Positions 40,148 to 49,711 of a stretch of 64,000 nucleotides of DNA are shown piece after piece. Source of the stretch: an uncultured Paraburkholderia sp. (GTDB taxonomy: Bacteria > Pseudomonadota > Gammaproteobacteria > Burkholderiales > Burkholderiaceae). The stretch spans positions 21,391 to 85,390 of the forward strand of contig CALNWS010000006.1 of NCBI GenBank assembly GCA_940747215.1, given 5' to 3'. Position 1 is the stretch's first letter; each line of letters opens with the position of its first letter. A program made the position numbers and the translations under genes. Below the pieces are notes generated by a model. The model ran no database searches. It worked only from the letters and a program-made list of their open reading frames with translations, and was not told where the DNA came from.

Positions 40148-40315
40148 CACTGATTCTCCTCAAGGTTTATCCAGACAGCCGCATGGCGGCGGCTACGAAT
40201 GCACTGTTCGGCTCGTTGCATCGCCGGCTGCTTCGGCACGTTGTGGTGCGTCGTTCCGGCATGGAAGTATTAGAACCTTCGGGTGTATCTGGCTTGTGTC
40301 GGCAAACGCCGCGCA

Positions 40316-40362
40316 TGCAATGTTTTGTATGTATCGCACCGTAGATACATTGAGATACAAAG
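40316..40362. promoter_or_regulatory. GATACA regulatory element, copy 1
   Basis: TGCAATGTTTTGT, then about 14 nt, then AGATACATTGAGATACAAAG. GATACA is repeated with a 10-bp period, as expected for an OmpR-family direct-repeat operator. Lies upstream of the hydrolase gene. A near-identical element is at 41968-42015 in inverted orientation. Confidence 0.6.
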
Positions 40363-40394
40363 CGCTGGAATAAACGCCGCCGGCGCGGCAAGGC

Positions 40395-41427
40395 TCAGCC
40401 GGCGGTCTTGAGGACGAGGCGCGCTTCGAGGCCGCCTTCGGCACGGTTGCGCAGCGTGAGCGTGGCGTCCATCGCGAGCGCGAGTTGACGTGCGATCGCG
40501 AGGCCGAGGCCCGTGCCGCCCGTGCCGCGATTACGCGAGCCTTCGAGCCGGTAGAACGGTGAACACCGCTTCGAGCGATTCATCGGGAATGCCCGGACCG
40601 TTGTCGAGTATCGAAATCGTGACGTGGCCATGCGGCGCACGGCTCACGTCGATCTGCCGAACTTCAACGCGTTGTCGACGAGATTGCCGACGATGCGGCG
40701 CAACGCCTGAGGCCGCGTCACCAGTGCGGCATCGACGCATCCTTGCAGCGAGACGTCCTTGCCCGCGTCGACATAATAGAACACGAGGCTTTCGAGCAGC
40801 GCATCGGGATCGACGCGCAACGGCGCTTCGCTCGCGCAGTGCATCGTGCGCGCGTACGTCACGCCTTCTTTCACCATCGATTCCATTTCCCGCAGATCCT
40901 GTTGCAGACGCGCACCCTGTTCGCTGTCGTCCATCACGTCGACGCGCAGACGCATGCGCGTAATCGGCGTTTGCAGGTCGTGCGAAATAGCCGCGAGAAT
41001 CTGCAGACGCTCGGTCATGTACAAACGGATACGGTCCTGCAATCGCGTTGAAGGCGCGCGCCACTTCGTCGGGACCATTTTCGGCGAGGCGTTCGGCCTT
41101 CAGGTCGGGGCCGAGCGTATCCGTCCGCGCCCATTTCGAGGCCGACGATACGATCCGCTTCCTCATTGCGCGCGGTCAGCATGACGACACCGGCACCGTG
41201 TGGAATTTGCCCGCGCGCAATTCGCGGCACAGCACAAGGCCGTCTTCACCAGGCATCATCAGATCGAGCACGATCAGATCCGGCGCGCCCTGTTCGAGCA
41301 CAGTACGCATCTGCCGCCCGTTGGCGGCGAGCGAAACCCCCATGCCGTTCTTTTCGAGGTATGTGGCAAGCAGCTCACGAATGCCGCGATCGTCGTCGAC
41401 GATCAGCACGTGGTCGGTGATTTCCAT
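40395..41427 (-). pseudogene. Two-component response regulator fused by deletion to its sensor kinase
   Basis: From ATG 41427: OmpR-type receiver ([60 protein letters not shown]). Near 41130 the sequence jumps into the cytoplasmic part of a histidine kinase: [38 protein letters not shown] (H-box), RRIVGNLVDNALKFG (N-box), ILDNGPGIPDE and GGTGLGLAIARQLALAM. The regulator's DNA-binding domain and the kinase's TM/HAMP part are missing. Frameshifts at 41190, 41040, 40660 and 40560. Confidence 0.83.
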
Positions 41428-41433
41428 CCGGGA

Positions 41434-41550
41434 CTAGTCCTTTTTGACGCGCACGCGGCTCGCGTTGACCATCGAACACTGCACGGGGTGCGCCAACTCC
41501 GCTGCAAGTCCGCCCGCCAGAAAGGCGAGGATCGCCATGAGCCGTCTCAT
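41434..41550 (-). CDS. 38-residue exported small protein or remnant
   Basis: From ATG 41550, overlapping the GFA stop as ATGA: MRRLMAILAFLAGGLAA (signal-peptide-like), then a short tail with one Cys ending VRVKKD and TAG. It ends 7 bp before the response regulator start. It may be a real coupled small exported protein or the truncated start of a longer one; the CTAG at its end could be an altered codon. Confidence 0.4.
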   Translation of the reverse strand: MRRLMAILAFLAGGLAAELAHPVQCSMVNASRVRVKKD

Positions 41551-41917
41551 GCGTCCTCCACCACGGACAGACTGGCACCATCGGCCACGCTGGCCTCAAG
41601 CGTATACGGATCGACGCCTTCGAGGCAACCGATGTTGGCGCGCCAGAGCAGCGGGTCTTTGCGCGTCTGATGAAACGGATAGATGCCGCAGTGTTTGCAG
41701 AAGAAATGTTTCGCGGTGCGCGTGTTGAACTGATAGAGCGTGAGCGCATCTTCGCCGCTCACGATTTTCAGGTCGGACGCGGCGAACGTGGGACTCATCA
41801 GCGCGCCCTTGCGGCGGCACAGGCTGCAATTGCAGCGCGATGCCGGCAGCATGGCGGTGCGCACTTCAAATTGACGGCCCCACAATGGCACGATCCCTTC
41901 AGCAGTTCGGTACTCAT
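41547..41917 (-). pseudogene. GFA-family glutathione-dependent formaldehyde-activating type protein, frameshifted
   Basis: From ATG 41917 (GGAGAG upstream): TELLKGSCHCGAV, a one-base deletion near 41875, FEVRTAMLPASRCNCSLCRR, KGALMSPTFA, FFCKHCGIYPFHQTRKDP and VDPYTLEAS. The zinc-binding Cys motifs of the GFA/Mss4-like fold (CHC, CxxC, CKxCG) are all visible. It is first in a probable operon with the small ORF and the two-component genes, downstream of the GATACA element. Confidence 0.82.
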
Positions 41918-41967
41918 GTGACTCTCCGCGATAGCAATGGCTGCTTTATAGCCGACTACGCGCGAGC

Positions 41968-42015
41968 CTTTGTATCGCAATGTATCTGGCTGCGGGTTCT
42001 ACACAAAACATTGCA
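41968..42015. promoter_or_regulatory. GATACA regulatory element, copy 2
   Basis: On the minus strand: TGCAATGTTTTGT, about 15 nt, AGATACATTGCGATACAAAG, followed 20 nt on by TATAAA and then the GFA gene. The shared blocks match copy 1 except for the single spacer base. Likely bound by the two-component regulator encoded between the two copies. Confidence 0.6.
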
Positions 42016-42066
42016 CCCGTGAGGCTCCGGGCGCATGCAGGTGCAATCTCAACGTGCTTTTGCCGC

Positions 42067-42106
42067 AAAAAACCGGGGCGACGGTCGGTGACCTGTCGCC
42101 CCGGTT
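42067..42106 (-). terminator. Terminator of msrA
   Basis: 12-bp stem AACCGGGGCGAC/GTCGCCCCGGTT; on the minus strand it is followed by TTTTTT. Located 41 bp after the msrA stop. Confidence 0.88.
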
Positions 42107-42146
42107 CGGCTGCGTTATGAATGTGATTCTGTCCGCGCCCGGCGCG

Positions 42147-42656
42147 TCAGGCGGTGCGCACCGGCAGCTTCCAGTCGGGTCGCACAAAGTGGCACGTGTA
42201 GCCGTTCGGAATGCGCTCGAGATAATCCTGGTGCTCCGGCTCGGCTTCCCAGAACGGACCGGCCGCGGCCACTTCGGTCACGACCTTGCCGGGCCAGAGG
42301 TCGGATACATCGACGTCGGCAATGGTCTCTTCGGCCACGCGCTTCTGTTCGTCGTTCAGATAGAAAATGGCCGAGCGATAGCTCGTTCCGACGTCGTTGC
42401 CCTGGCGGTTCTCCGTGCTCGGATCGTGAATCTGAAAGAAGAACTCGAGGATCCGGCGATAGCTGATCTTGTTCGGATCAAATACGATCTCGATCGCTTC
42501 CGCGTGCGTACCGTGGTTGCGATAGGTGGCGTTCGGTACGTCGCCGCCCGTATAGCCCACGCGCGTGGACAGCACGCCAGGATAACGGCGCAGCAAATCC
42601 TGCATGCCCCAGAAGCAGCCGCCGGCGAGAAGGACGGTTTCGGTTTGCGTCGTCAT
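42147..42656 (-). CDS. msrA: Peptide methionine-(S)-S-oxide reductase
   Basis: Intact, 169 residues from ATG 42656 (GGAG 10 nt upstream). It repairs oxidised methionine using thioredoxin. Catalytic [73 protein letters not shown]. The second copy at 63103-63646 is dead, so this is the only msrA seen here. Confidence 0.93.
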   Translation of the reverse strand: MTTQTETVLLAGGCFWGMQDLLRRYPGVLSTRVGYTGGDVPNATYRNHGTHAEAIEIVFDPNKISYRRILEFFFQIHDPSTENRQGNDVGTSYRSAIFYLNDEQKRVAEETIADVDVSDLWPGKVVTEVAAAGPFWEAEPEHQDYLERIPNGYTCHFVRPDWKLPVRTA

Positions 42657-42695
42657 GTGATTCATCTCCATCAGTTGCGTCAAGTTTCTTAGTTA

Positions 42696-42959
42696 TCACA
42701 TTTCGCGAAGCGCGTCCGCGAGGGTGCCGTTGTGCCGTTCGCAAGCTGCTTCAGATGCCTCAACCGCGGCGCGTGGCGTCAGGCGGAACCGGATTCTTGT
42801 CATGCGCCGATTCGAGATCTTTTCCGAACCGCTGTGCTTGCGCTTTTCCTCGGCGTCGCGCGCGCCTTGCGTGGTGTCGGATGGGGCGCCGGTGTTTGCT
42901 TCACTCGCTGCCTTGTCCTTCATGTCACGCTCTTCTGCGTGATCGCTGGTCTGTCCCAT
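42696..42959 (-). CDS. Small hydrophilic hypothetical protein
   Basis: 87 residues from ATG 42959 with GAGGA upstream: GQTSDHAEERDMKDKAASEA, NTGAPSDTTQGARDAEEKRK. Very rich in Asp, Glu, Lys, Ala, with no hydrophobic segment, so probably disordered. The C-terminal part (RIRFRLTPRAAVEASEAACE) looks different in composition and may come from a frameshift. Function unknown. Confidence 0.55.
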   Translation of the reverse strand: MGQTSDHAEERDMKDKAASEANTGAPSDTTQGARDAEEKRKHSGSEKISNRRMTRIRFRLTPRAAVEASEAACERHNGTLADALREM

Positions 42960-43192
42960 GATGTCCTCGTTTCGAAAGAGTCCACGCACGCCTCGCGCGT
43001 ACAGACGGAAACGAGCATGCGCCGTGCCCTTGCCGTTCGCCGTTACGCATTCGCGTGAAATGGCGTCACCACTTCGGCCAGCCTACTGCGGGTTTAACCT
43101 GATCCGCATGAAGTCGATTGCGTTGCTGACGGGACGTCGTAAGAGTATGTTCAACCTCTCCACCGCCTCTCGATAAAAAGGGCGATCACATC

Positions 43193-43640
43193 ATGACTAC
43201 CGGCACCGTCAAACTTCACCGTGTTCTGCGTGCAACTCCCGAGCGCATCTATCGCGCGTTCCTCGAACCGGACGCCATCGCGAAGTGGCTGCCGCCGTAT
43301 GGCTTCACCGTCAGGTGCATCACATGGAAGCGCGCGTGGGCAGTACGTTCAAGATGTCGTTTCGCAACTTCGGCACCGGCAATAGCCATTCGTTCGGCGG
43401 CGAGTATCTCGAACTCGTGCCCTTCGAGAAAATTGTCTACACCGACCGTGTTTCGACGACCCGAACCTGCCCGGCCAGATGACAACCACCATTTCGTTGC
43501 GTCCGGTTGCATGCGGCACGGAAGTGTCGATCGTGCAGCAAGGCATTCCCGCCATGATTCCCACCGAGATGTGCTACCCCGGCTGGCAGGAATCGCTCGC
43601 CCAGTTGACGGTGCTCGCCGAGCCCGACATCCCGAACTAG
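43193..43640 (+). pseudogene. SRPBCC/AHSA1-type protein, frameshifted
   Basis: START-like fold: GTVKLHRVLRATPERIYRAF, LEPDAIAKWLPPYGFT, frameshift near 43310, HHMEARVGSTFKMSFRNFGT, YLELVPFEKIVYTDR, frameshift near 43452, MTTTISLRPVACGTEVSIVQ, YPGWQESLAQLTVLAEPDIP. Typical AHSA1 family layout including the C-terminal GW motif. Ligand unknown. Confidence 0.83.
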
Positions 43641-43689
43641 CCGCACCGGCATAGTCTGCATCCGTAACGGATGGCATCTCGCTAACCGT

Positions 43690-43709
43690 ACCGGTACTGA
43701 CCGGTACTG
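43690..43709. repeat. 10-bp tandem repeat upstream of lysE
   Basis: ACCGGTACTG twice in succession, 60 bp upstream of the LysE start. It may be a tandem operator; direct repeats of this kind are found at MocR-regulated promoters. Confidence 0.5.
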
Positions 43710-43769
43710 TATATGGCTTGGTGGCTAGAATGATGGTTCGGACGTCATCTCGCAGACACCGGAGCCATC

Positions 43770-44390
43770 ATGTCCTTCCTTACTCTCAGCGCGCTGCCCG
43801 CCGGCATTCTGTTCGCGCTCGTCACGTCGATCACGCCCGGTCCGAACAACATGATGTTGCTCTCCTCGGGCGTGAACTTCGGCTTTCGCCGCACGCTGCC
43901 GCATCTGTCCGGCATCAGCGCGGGCGTCGTCCTGTTGATGCTGTCGGTGGAAATTGGTCTCGGCGAGGCGTTAGTGCATTTCCCCGTGCTGTACACGGCG
44001 CTCGAAGTCGCGAGCGTCGCGTATCTGCTGTATCTCGCGTGGAAAATCGGCACGTCTGGCGAACTGAAAGTAAAGAGCGGCGATCGCCGTCCGATGAAAT
44101 TTTACGAAGCCATCGCTTTCCAGTGGGTGAACCCGAAAGCGTGGATGATGGTACTGACCGCCGCCACGATTCACTTAAGCGAGAGCTACAGCCTGAACGC
44201 GGTGTCGATGGCGGTGGTGTTCTACGTGATCGGTTTCCCGTGCATCTGCCTGTGGGCCGGCTTCGGCACCGCGATGCGCCACGTGCTGTCCGATCCGAGG
44301 CGTCTGCGTATCTTCAACGTGGCGATGGTGGTCATGCTCGTCCTGTCGCTCTACCCAATCGCGCTGAAACTGCTCGGCCACGCGAGCTGA
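43770..44390 (+). CDS. LysE/RhtB-family amino-acid exporter
   Basis: Intact, 206 residues. LysE superfamily signature SITPGPNNMMLLSSGVNFGF, RRTLPHLSGISAGVVLLM, LYLAWKIG and FQWVNPKAWMMVLTAATIHL, with six predicted TM helices. CTA/TTA changes (EALVHF with TTA, HLSES with TTA) are silent. The 3' end overlaps the truncated MocR gene on the other strand. Confidence 0.9.
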   Translation: MSFLTLSALPAGILFALVTSITPGPNNMMLLSSGVNFGFRRTLPHLSGISAGVVLLMLSVEIGLGEALVHFPVLYTALEVASVAYLLYLAWKIGTSGELKVKSGDRRPMKFYEAIAFQWVNPKAWMMVLTAATIHLSESYSLNAVSMAVVFYVIGFPCICLWAGFGTAMRHVLSDPRRLRIFNVAMVVMLVLSLYPIALKLLGHAS

Positions 44391-45585
44391 GTTCGAGCCC
44401 GAGCGAGTCGAGCCGCTCTTCGACGGTGGCATGCGCGAGTTTGAGGCACTCGTTCACCGCATCCACGTGACGCGCGTAGCGCCCTTCCAGCAACACCTTG
44501 TCCACGATCCGCTCGATCGCCTCCGACGACGTCAATCCCACCGCCATCTTCGTGCGCACCAGTTCGCGCAGCACGGTGCGCTCGGCGACCACGTAGCCGC
44601 AGCGCAGCCCCGGCGTCACAGTCTTCGAAAACCCGCTCACGTACAGCACGCGCTGCAAGTCTTCCATCGCCGCGAACAAAGGCGCGCCCGACGGCACCAG
44701 TTCGCGGCTCACGTCGTCCTCGATCACCCACATGCGTTGCCGCTCGGCGATCTGCAAAAGACGGAACGCCGCCGACATGCCGAAGGTCGCGCCGGTCGGA
44801 TTCTGCAGCGTGGTGTTGACGAAAATCGCCTTGGGCTTGTGTTCGGCAACGAACGCCTCGAGCACGTCCATATCGACGCCCGCGGTCGAGCGCGGCACGC
44901 CGTGCACCACCGGCCCGGCGAGCTTCAGGATCTGCAGCAGATTGCAATAGCCGGGATCTTCGACGATCACCGCGTCGCCCGCTCGCAGCAACGTGCGTAT
45001 AATCATCAGGTTAAGACCTTGTGTTGCGCCCTGTGTGAGCAGCATGTTGTCCACGTCGACGGGCAATCCGCACCGGTCCAGTTGCTCGGCAATCCGCTCG
45101 CGCAGCGGCGCGAAACCGTACGGATGTCCGTAGTCGCCGAGGCGCGCGGCCGGCACCCGGCTCATCGCCCGCAGCGAGTGCTGCAAACCGCTTTCGTTGA
45201 TCCACTCGTTCGGCAGCCAGCCGCCGCCCGCCTTGATCGGCACCGAATGACCGGCGAACACGTCGGACAGAAGCCAGGTCGCCGTGAGACTCGACGGCTG
45301 CCAGTCGGTCGCGGCGGCGCGCGCGGCCTGCGTGCGCGCCGCCACGCGGTAGCCGGAACCGCGCCGCGCGACCACGAGCCCCATCGAAACGAGCCGATTA
45401 TACGCTTCCGTCACGGTGAACGTGCTCAGTCGTGGCTTTGCGCCAGTTGCCACACCGAAGGGGCAGCAGCGTGAGCGCGGCGCGGCGGTCGCGTTCGAGT
45501 GTAGTTCGATCATGGTAAAGTTAGGAATCTGCACCGCGCGGATGACACGGGCAGCATCATCGGATATCGACACAGTTGCGACCAT
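44391..45585 (-). pseudogene. MocR-family regulator, damaged at both ends
   Basis: GntR wing (STFTVTEAYNRLVSMGLVVA, RRGSGYRV) and aminotransferase domain (LGDYGHPYGFAPLRERIAEQ, LTQGATQGLNLMIIRTLLRA, IFVNTTLQNPTGATFG, VIEDDVSRELVP, VSGFSKTVTPGLRCGYVVAE). The first half of the helix-turn-helix is scrambled by indels at 45400-45470 (SVWQLAQ is split over frames). The last ~70 residues are missing where the gene meets lysE. It is divergent from the aminotransferase at 45709, the usual MocR arrangement. Confidence 0.8.
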
Positions 45586-45708
45586 TCGACCAATACAGTT
45601 AGCGCCACACTACGTCAACTGTTTATGCCGCCATTAAACCGCGGACGCTACAGTTTGACCATGCCCCGCGCGACGTCGTCCCGGGGAATCCACTTCTAGG
45701 AGAACACA

Positions 45709-47009
45709 TGACTTCGCGCCCCGTCATCGACGATCTGTCGTCTTTCTGGATGCCTTTCACGGCCAATCGCCAGTTCAAGGCCGCAACGCGCCTGCTGGAA
45801 TCGGCCAAGGGCCATGTGTTACTACCGCAGCACGGACGGCCGCGAAGTGCTCGACGGCTGCGCAGGTCTCTGGTGCGTGAACGCGGGCCACGGCCGCGAT
45901 GAGATCGTCGCGGCCATCACGCAACAACTGTCCACGCTTGATTTCGCGCCGACTTTCCAGATGGGCCACCCGCTCGCTTTCGAAGTCGCCACGAAAGTCG
46001 CCGAACTGATGCCGAACGGCCTCGATCGGATCTTCTTCACGAACTCGGGTTCCGAATCGGTCGACACCGCCCTGAAAATCGCGCCCGCCTATCACCTTCG
46101 CGCGGCGAAGGGCAGCGCACGCGCCTGATCGGCTGCGAGCGGCGGCTATCACGGCGTGGGTTTCGGCGGCATTTCGGTGGGCGGCATCGCGCCGAACCGC
46201 AAGACGTTCTCGGGCGCGCTGCTACCGTCCGTCGACCACATGCCGCATACGCACAATCTGGAACACAACGCATTTTCGAAGGGTCAGCCTGCGTGGGGTG
46301 CGCATCTCGCCGAGGAACTGGAGCGCATCGTCACGCTGCACGACGCCTCGACGATTGGCAGCCGTGATCGTTGAACCGGTGGCCGGTTCAACGGGCGTGC
46401 TGATTCCGCCGCAGGCTACCTGCAGAAACTGCGAGAAATCTGCACGAAGCACGGCATCCTGCTGATTTTCGACGAAGTGATTTACGGCATTCGGCCGCGT
46501 CGGCAAAGCGACGGCGAGCGAATACTTCGGCGTGACGCCCGACATCATCACGATGGCGAAAGCAATCAACAACGCGTCGATCCCGATGGGCGCGGTCACT
46601 ACAAGCCGCACGATTCACGACACGATCGTGAACGTCGGTGCGCAAAGCACCATCGAGCTGTTCCACGGCTACACGTATTCGGCCCACCCGGCCGCAACGG
46701 CCGCGGCAATCGCAACGCTCGACCTGTATCGCCGCGAAGGCCTCTTCGAGCCGAGCGCGACGCGAAGCACGTGAAGGACATTCGCAACCTCGGCATGATC
46801 GCCGGCATCGAGCCGGCATCGAACTCGAACCGCGCGAAGGCGCGCCGGGCGCGCGTGCCTACGAGGCGTTAGTGAAGTGCTTCGAGGCGGGCGTACTGGT
46901 GCGCTTTACCAGCGACATCCTCGCGTTCTCACCGCCGCTCATCATCAACGAAGAGCAGATCGCGCACATCTTCAAGACCGTGGGCGACGTGCTGGCAACC
47001 ATGCAGTAA
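45709..47009 (+). pseudogene. Omega-amino acid/beta-alanine--pyruvate aminotransferase, heavily frameshifted
   Basis: Class III aminotransferase: SSFWMPFTANRQFKAATRLL, DGREVLDGCAGLWCVNAGHG, LDFAPTFQMGHPLAFEVATK, FFTNSGSESVDTALKIA, GYHGVGFGGISVGGIAPNRK, VIVEPVAGSTGVLIPP, GILLIFDEVIYG, PDIITMAKAINNASIPMGAV (PLP Lys) and FHGYTYSAHPAATAAAIATL. At least seven indels (45815, 46085, 46120, 46355, 46410, 46500, 46750). AGGAG precedes ATG 45709. With the MocR and LysE genes it formed an amine/amino-acid locus. Confidence 0.87.
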
Positions 47010-47015
47010 AGCCGG

Positions 47016-47054
47016 CCGTAACGGTGGCGCGCTCGCGCGTCGCCACCGTTACGG
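47016..47054. terminator. Terminator between convergent genes
   Basis: Perfect 14-bp arms CCGTAACGGTGGCG/CGCCACCGTTACGG with an 11-nt loop, between the aminotransferase and the H1-like gene. Confidence 0.75.
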
Positions 47055-47078
47055 CACGATGCCGCTCAGTGATCCCAC

Positions 47079-47453
47079 TCAAGGCGCGCGAGCGGCACGC
47101 GTCTGGGCAGCCTTCTTTGCGGCAGCGGACCTTGCCGGCGGCACCCTTGGTCGCCACAGCTTTTTAGCCGCCGCCGAGCGGCTCGCCGCGGGGCGCTTGG
47201 CCGCCTCTGTCTTGGTCTGCTTCGACATGGCCGTGCGCGATGCACCGGCCGTGCTCTCACGCTTCAACGCATTTTCCGATGCGCGTGCGCGCTTCGACGT
47301 CGACTCGGTGCTCTTCTTCGGCACCTTTAATGCAACGCCTGCACGACGCGCTTCCGACAGTCCAATCGCAATCGCTTGCTTCGCCGAGCGCATGCCATGC
47401 TTGCCGGCACGCTTGTCGGCCTGGGCACGCTTAACGGTTTTCTGTTCGGGCAT
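47079..47453 (-). CDS. Lys/Ala-rich histone H1-like protein (DUF6496-like)
   Basis: 124 residues: PEQKTVKRAQADKRAGKHGM, RSAKQAIAIGLSEARRAGVA, then a Lys/Ser/Ala-rich tail (KKSTESTSKRARA, SAAAKKAAQTRAARAP). The RSxKQAIAIGLSxARRAGV core is shared with small DUF6496 proteins of proteobacteria. The basic tail suggests nucleic-acid binding. The stretch LWRPRVPPARS in the tail is out of character and may mark a compensated frameshift. Confidence 0.65.
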   Translation of the reverse strand: MPEQKTVKRAQADKRAGKHGMRSAKQAIAIGLSEARRAGVALKVPKKSTESTSKRARASENALKRESTAGASRTAMSKQTKTEAAKRPAASRSAAAKKLWRPRVPPARSAAAKKAAQTRAARAP

Positions 47454-47694
47454 GACAGTTCTCCATTTTGGCTATGAGCCTTCGTTATGCAGCAACGGGT
47501 GTGCCGGGTCGAGGTGAGTCTGGGCAATGCGGGAACTCGGCGTGGTGTTGTTTACATCGTTTTCCACTGGACAGTGCAAGATCCAAGGGTAGTATGCCGT
47601 GGTAACGATCGCGGAGCACGCGGAAAAGGATTACTTAAGCAAGGATCCACAGTTTCATGGCACGACTCCACCAGCAACGGTCGCGTTAAACCTT

Positions 47695-48870
47695 TTACCG
47701 GTCGAGATCGAACAGTGCCACTACGCCGGTAACAGCTATTGCGCCAAACACTAACATCGGTACATAAGGGCCGAGTTCCCAACTTCGCGCATAAGCAAAC
47801 ACGGCGATCGCCAGAACCGGTAAGCCGTATGCATTGCATGACACGCCGATCTGACCAACGCGGTGGGCGGGCTGCGTCTCCATGAGCTGCTTGCGAATGC
47901 TTACACGAAGCGCACTGAATCCAATCCCACAAAGAAAAAATACTGCACATAGCGCAAGCGGCTGATACGGAAGCACGAGCAGGACGATGAATGGCAACGG
48001 AATAAAAACCGTCGTTGTCGCGACTGCACCTGACTGCACCTTTTTGACTTCGTGCGGACAGGTTCGACAGCTTTTCGTAGGCCACCCCAACAAATGCCAT
48101 TCCTAGACCGATGCACGTGTCCATCAAGGTAGTCTCCTCGACCGAACCGCCACCATGTGCATTTGCCACCAAAGGAACAACCATGTTCACAAGAGCGAGT
48201 GACGGCCATACTAGTCCGAGCGTGGCGAGGATCCACCATGACGGAGGAATTGTTTGGCTTTCGGATATATCCGAGCGCTCTATTGATGCCACCGGAATGG
48301 TCGCGCCCCCACGCCGTTTATGCTATCATGAAAAATCGGGAAGGTAAAGATTAAAAGGAAAGTCGCGTAAAGCACGGCCGAGACGACAAATGGCGCATCG
48401 CTTCCGCAGTGCCGGATTATCAGTCCGAGCGGGAGGCCGCCGAGCATCAGGCCTGCCTGCGTCGCAGCGCTTTGGCGAGAATTGAGCCGTTCGCCCAGCG
48501 GATGTGGAAGCTGTTTCGCGGCAACTGCCAGTAGCGCATCCTAAGCGCCTTCAAGCAGGAAAAATACTGTCAGTACGAAAAAATTGATTGCGAGCACCGC
48601 TTTGGGCGCGTAAAGAAACGGAATAAAAGCCAGTGCGCAGACGGACAGCGCGGCAATGCCAAGCGAAACCATTGTTCTCGGCTCGGCACGCTCCAACAAT
48701 CGACGCGCGAACGGCGCGACAGCCACCGCTGGAAAAAATCCAATGATCGCAGACAAGGCCAGTGCGAATGCGCCTTCATTGGAGGATCGAACCAGATTCC
48801 AGGCCACAGCTAGGAACAACAAACCATTGGCGAAGCGATAAAAATACGTAGCAACCAGGAATAGATTCAA
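47695..48870 (-). pseudogene. MFS transporter, broken
   Basis: Twelve-TM type major facilitator. TTG 48870 is preceded by GGAGG. N-terminal half: LFLVATYFYRFANGLLFLAV, FPAVAVAPFARRLLERAEPR, NFFVLTVFFLLEGA, then TAG at 48543-48541 (Trp fits before DALLAV). Then frameshifts near 48345 and 48060, and the C-terminal half: ALVNMVVPLVANAHGGGSVE, LPFIVLLVLPYQPLALCAVF, GFSALRVSIRKQLMETQP, ending ALFDLDR. Substrate unknown. Confidence 0.78.
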
Positions 48871-48909
48871 TTGACCTCCAGAGAATCGGGCTCTGAGATG
48901 ATTCCATCG

Positions 48910-49708
48910 TCAGGCGCGGGCCCGATGCGCTAACAGATTGCTCACAGCTTTGCCATACATACCGATGGCGAGTCCCAAGACAATAAACAGCGTCGCGAGA
49001 ATTTTCGTCAGGCCGACGTGCTCACCGAAGATTGCGGTAGACCCGAGCATGCCAAAGATGGGGACGAGCAGGGACAACGGTGCAACTGTGGAAACCGGGT
49101 ACTTCTTCAAAGGACATTCCAGATCCAGTATCCGAACAGCGTGGTCGGATACGCCTGAAACAGGATTGAAAAAATCGCTTTGCCGTCGAAATGCGAGAAG
49201 GTGGCCGCATAGCCTGCGGCACCGTGCTGCAGTCAGGCAATCAGGAACAGCGGAATTGGAGCGAACAGACTTGACCAGACAAGGAACGCCAGAACATCTT
49301 TGGTACCGGACTTCTTCATCACGATGTTCGCAATGCTCCAAGCGATCGCCCCAACGAGGACTAGCGCGCGGCCAGCGTGTGTTGCATTGCCGTCGGTAAT
49401 CGTGATGATGCACGCAAGCCCCAGCAACGCGATGACCATGCCAGCAAGCTGGTCGCGACACGTCCTCTCTGAATACGGCGGCACCGAGCAGGATCGTGAA
49501 GAACGCGCTCATTTGCAGTTCGAGCGACGCAATGCCGGCCGAGAGACCCGCCTGGATACCAAGTGTGACGATCCCCCATAACCCGACGCCGAACAGCAAC
49601 CCGTACGAAGCCAGATAGCGGAAACCAACGACCGGCCGCCGGATGAGCAGCACGGCTGGGAACGCGCTAAGTGTGAAGCGAATACCTGCGAGGATAAACG
49701 GATCGTCA
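48910..49708 (-). pseudogene. EamA/DMT-family transporter, lacking its N-terminus
   Basis: DMT exporter: DDPFILAGIRFTLSAFPAVL, RRPVVGFRYLASYGLLFGVG, AGIASLELQMSAFFTILLGA, frameshift near 49470, GALVLVGAIAWSIANIVMKK type segment, and LSLLVPIFGMLGSTAIFGEH. TGA at about 49235 follows FLIA where Trp fits (TGG to TGA); another frameshift near 49110. The first ~40 residues are replaced at about 49710 by a CoA-ligase fragment reading the other way. Confidence 0.8.
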
Positions 49709-49711
49709 ATG

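Noticed and set aside
43075..43130. Possible TPP riboswitch (AACCTGATCCGCATGAAG)
   Set aside because: The core CTGAGA segment and matching stems are missing, and the downstream gene is an SRPBCC protein unrelated to thiamine.
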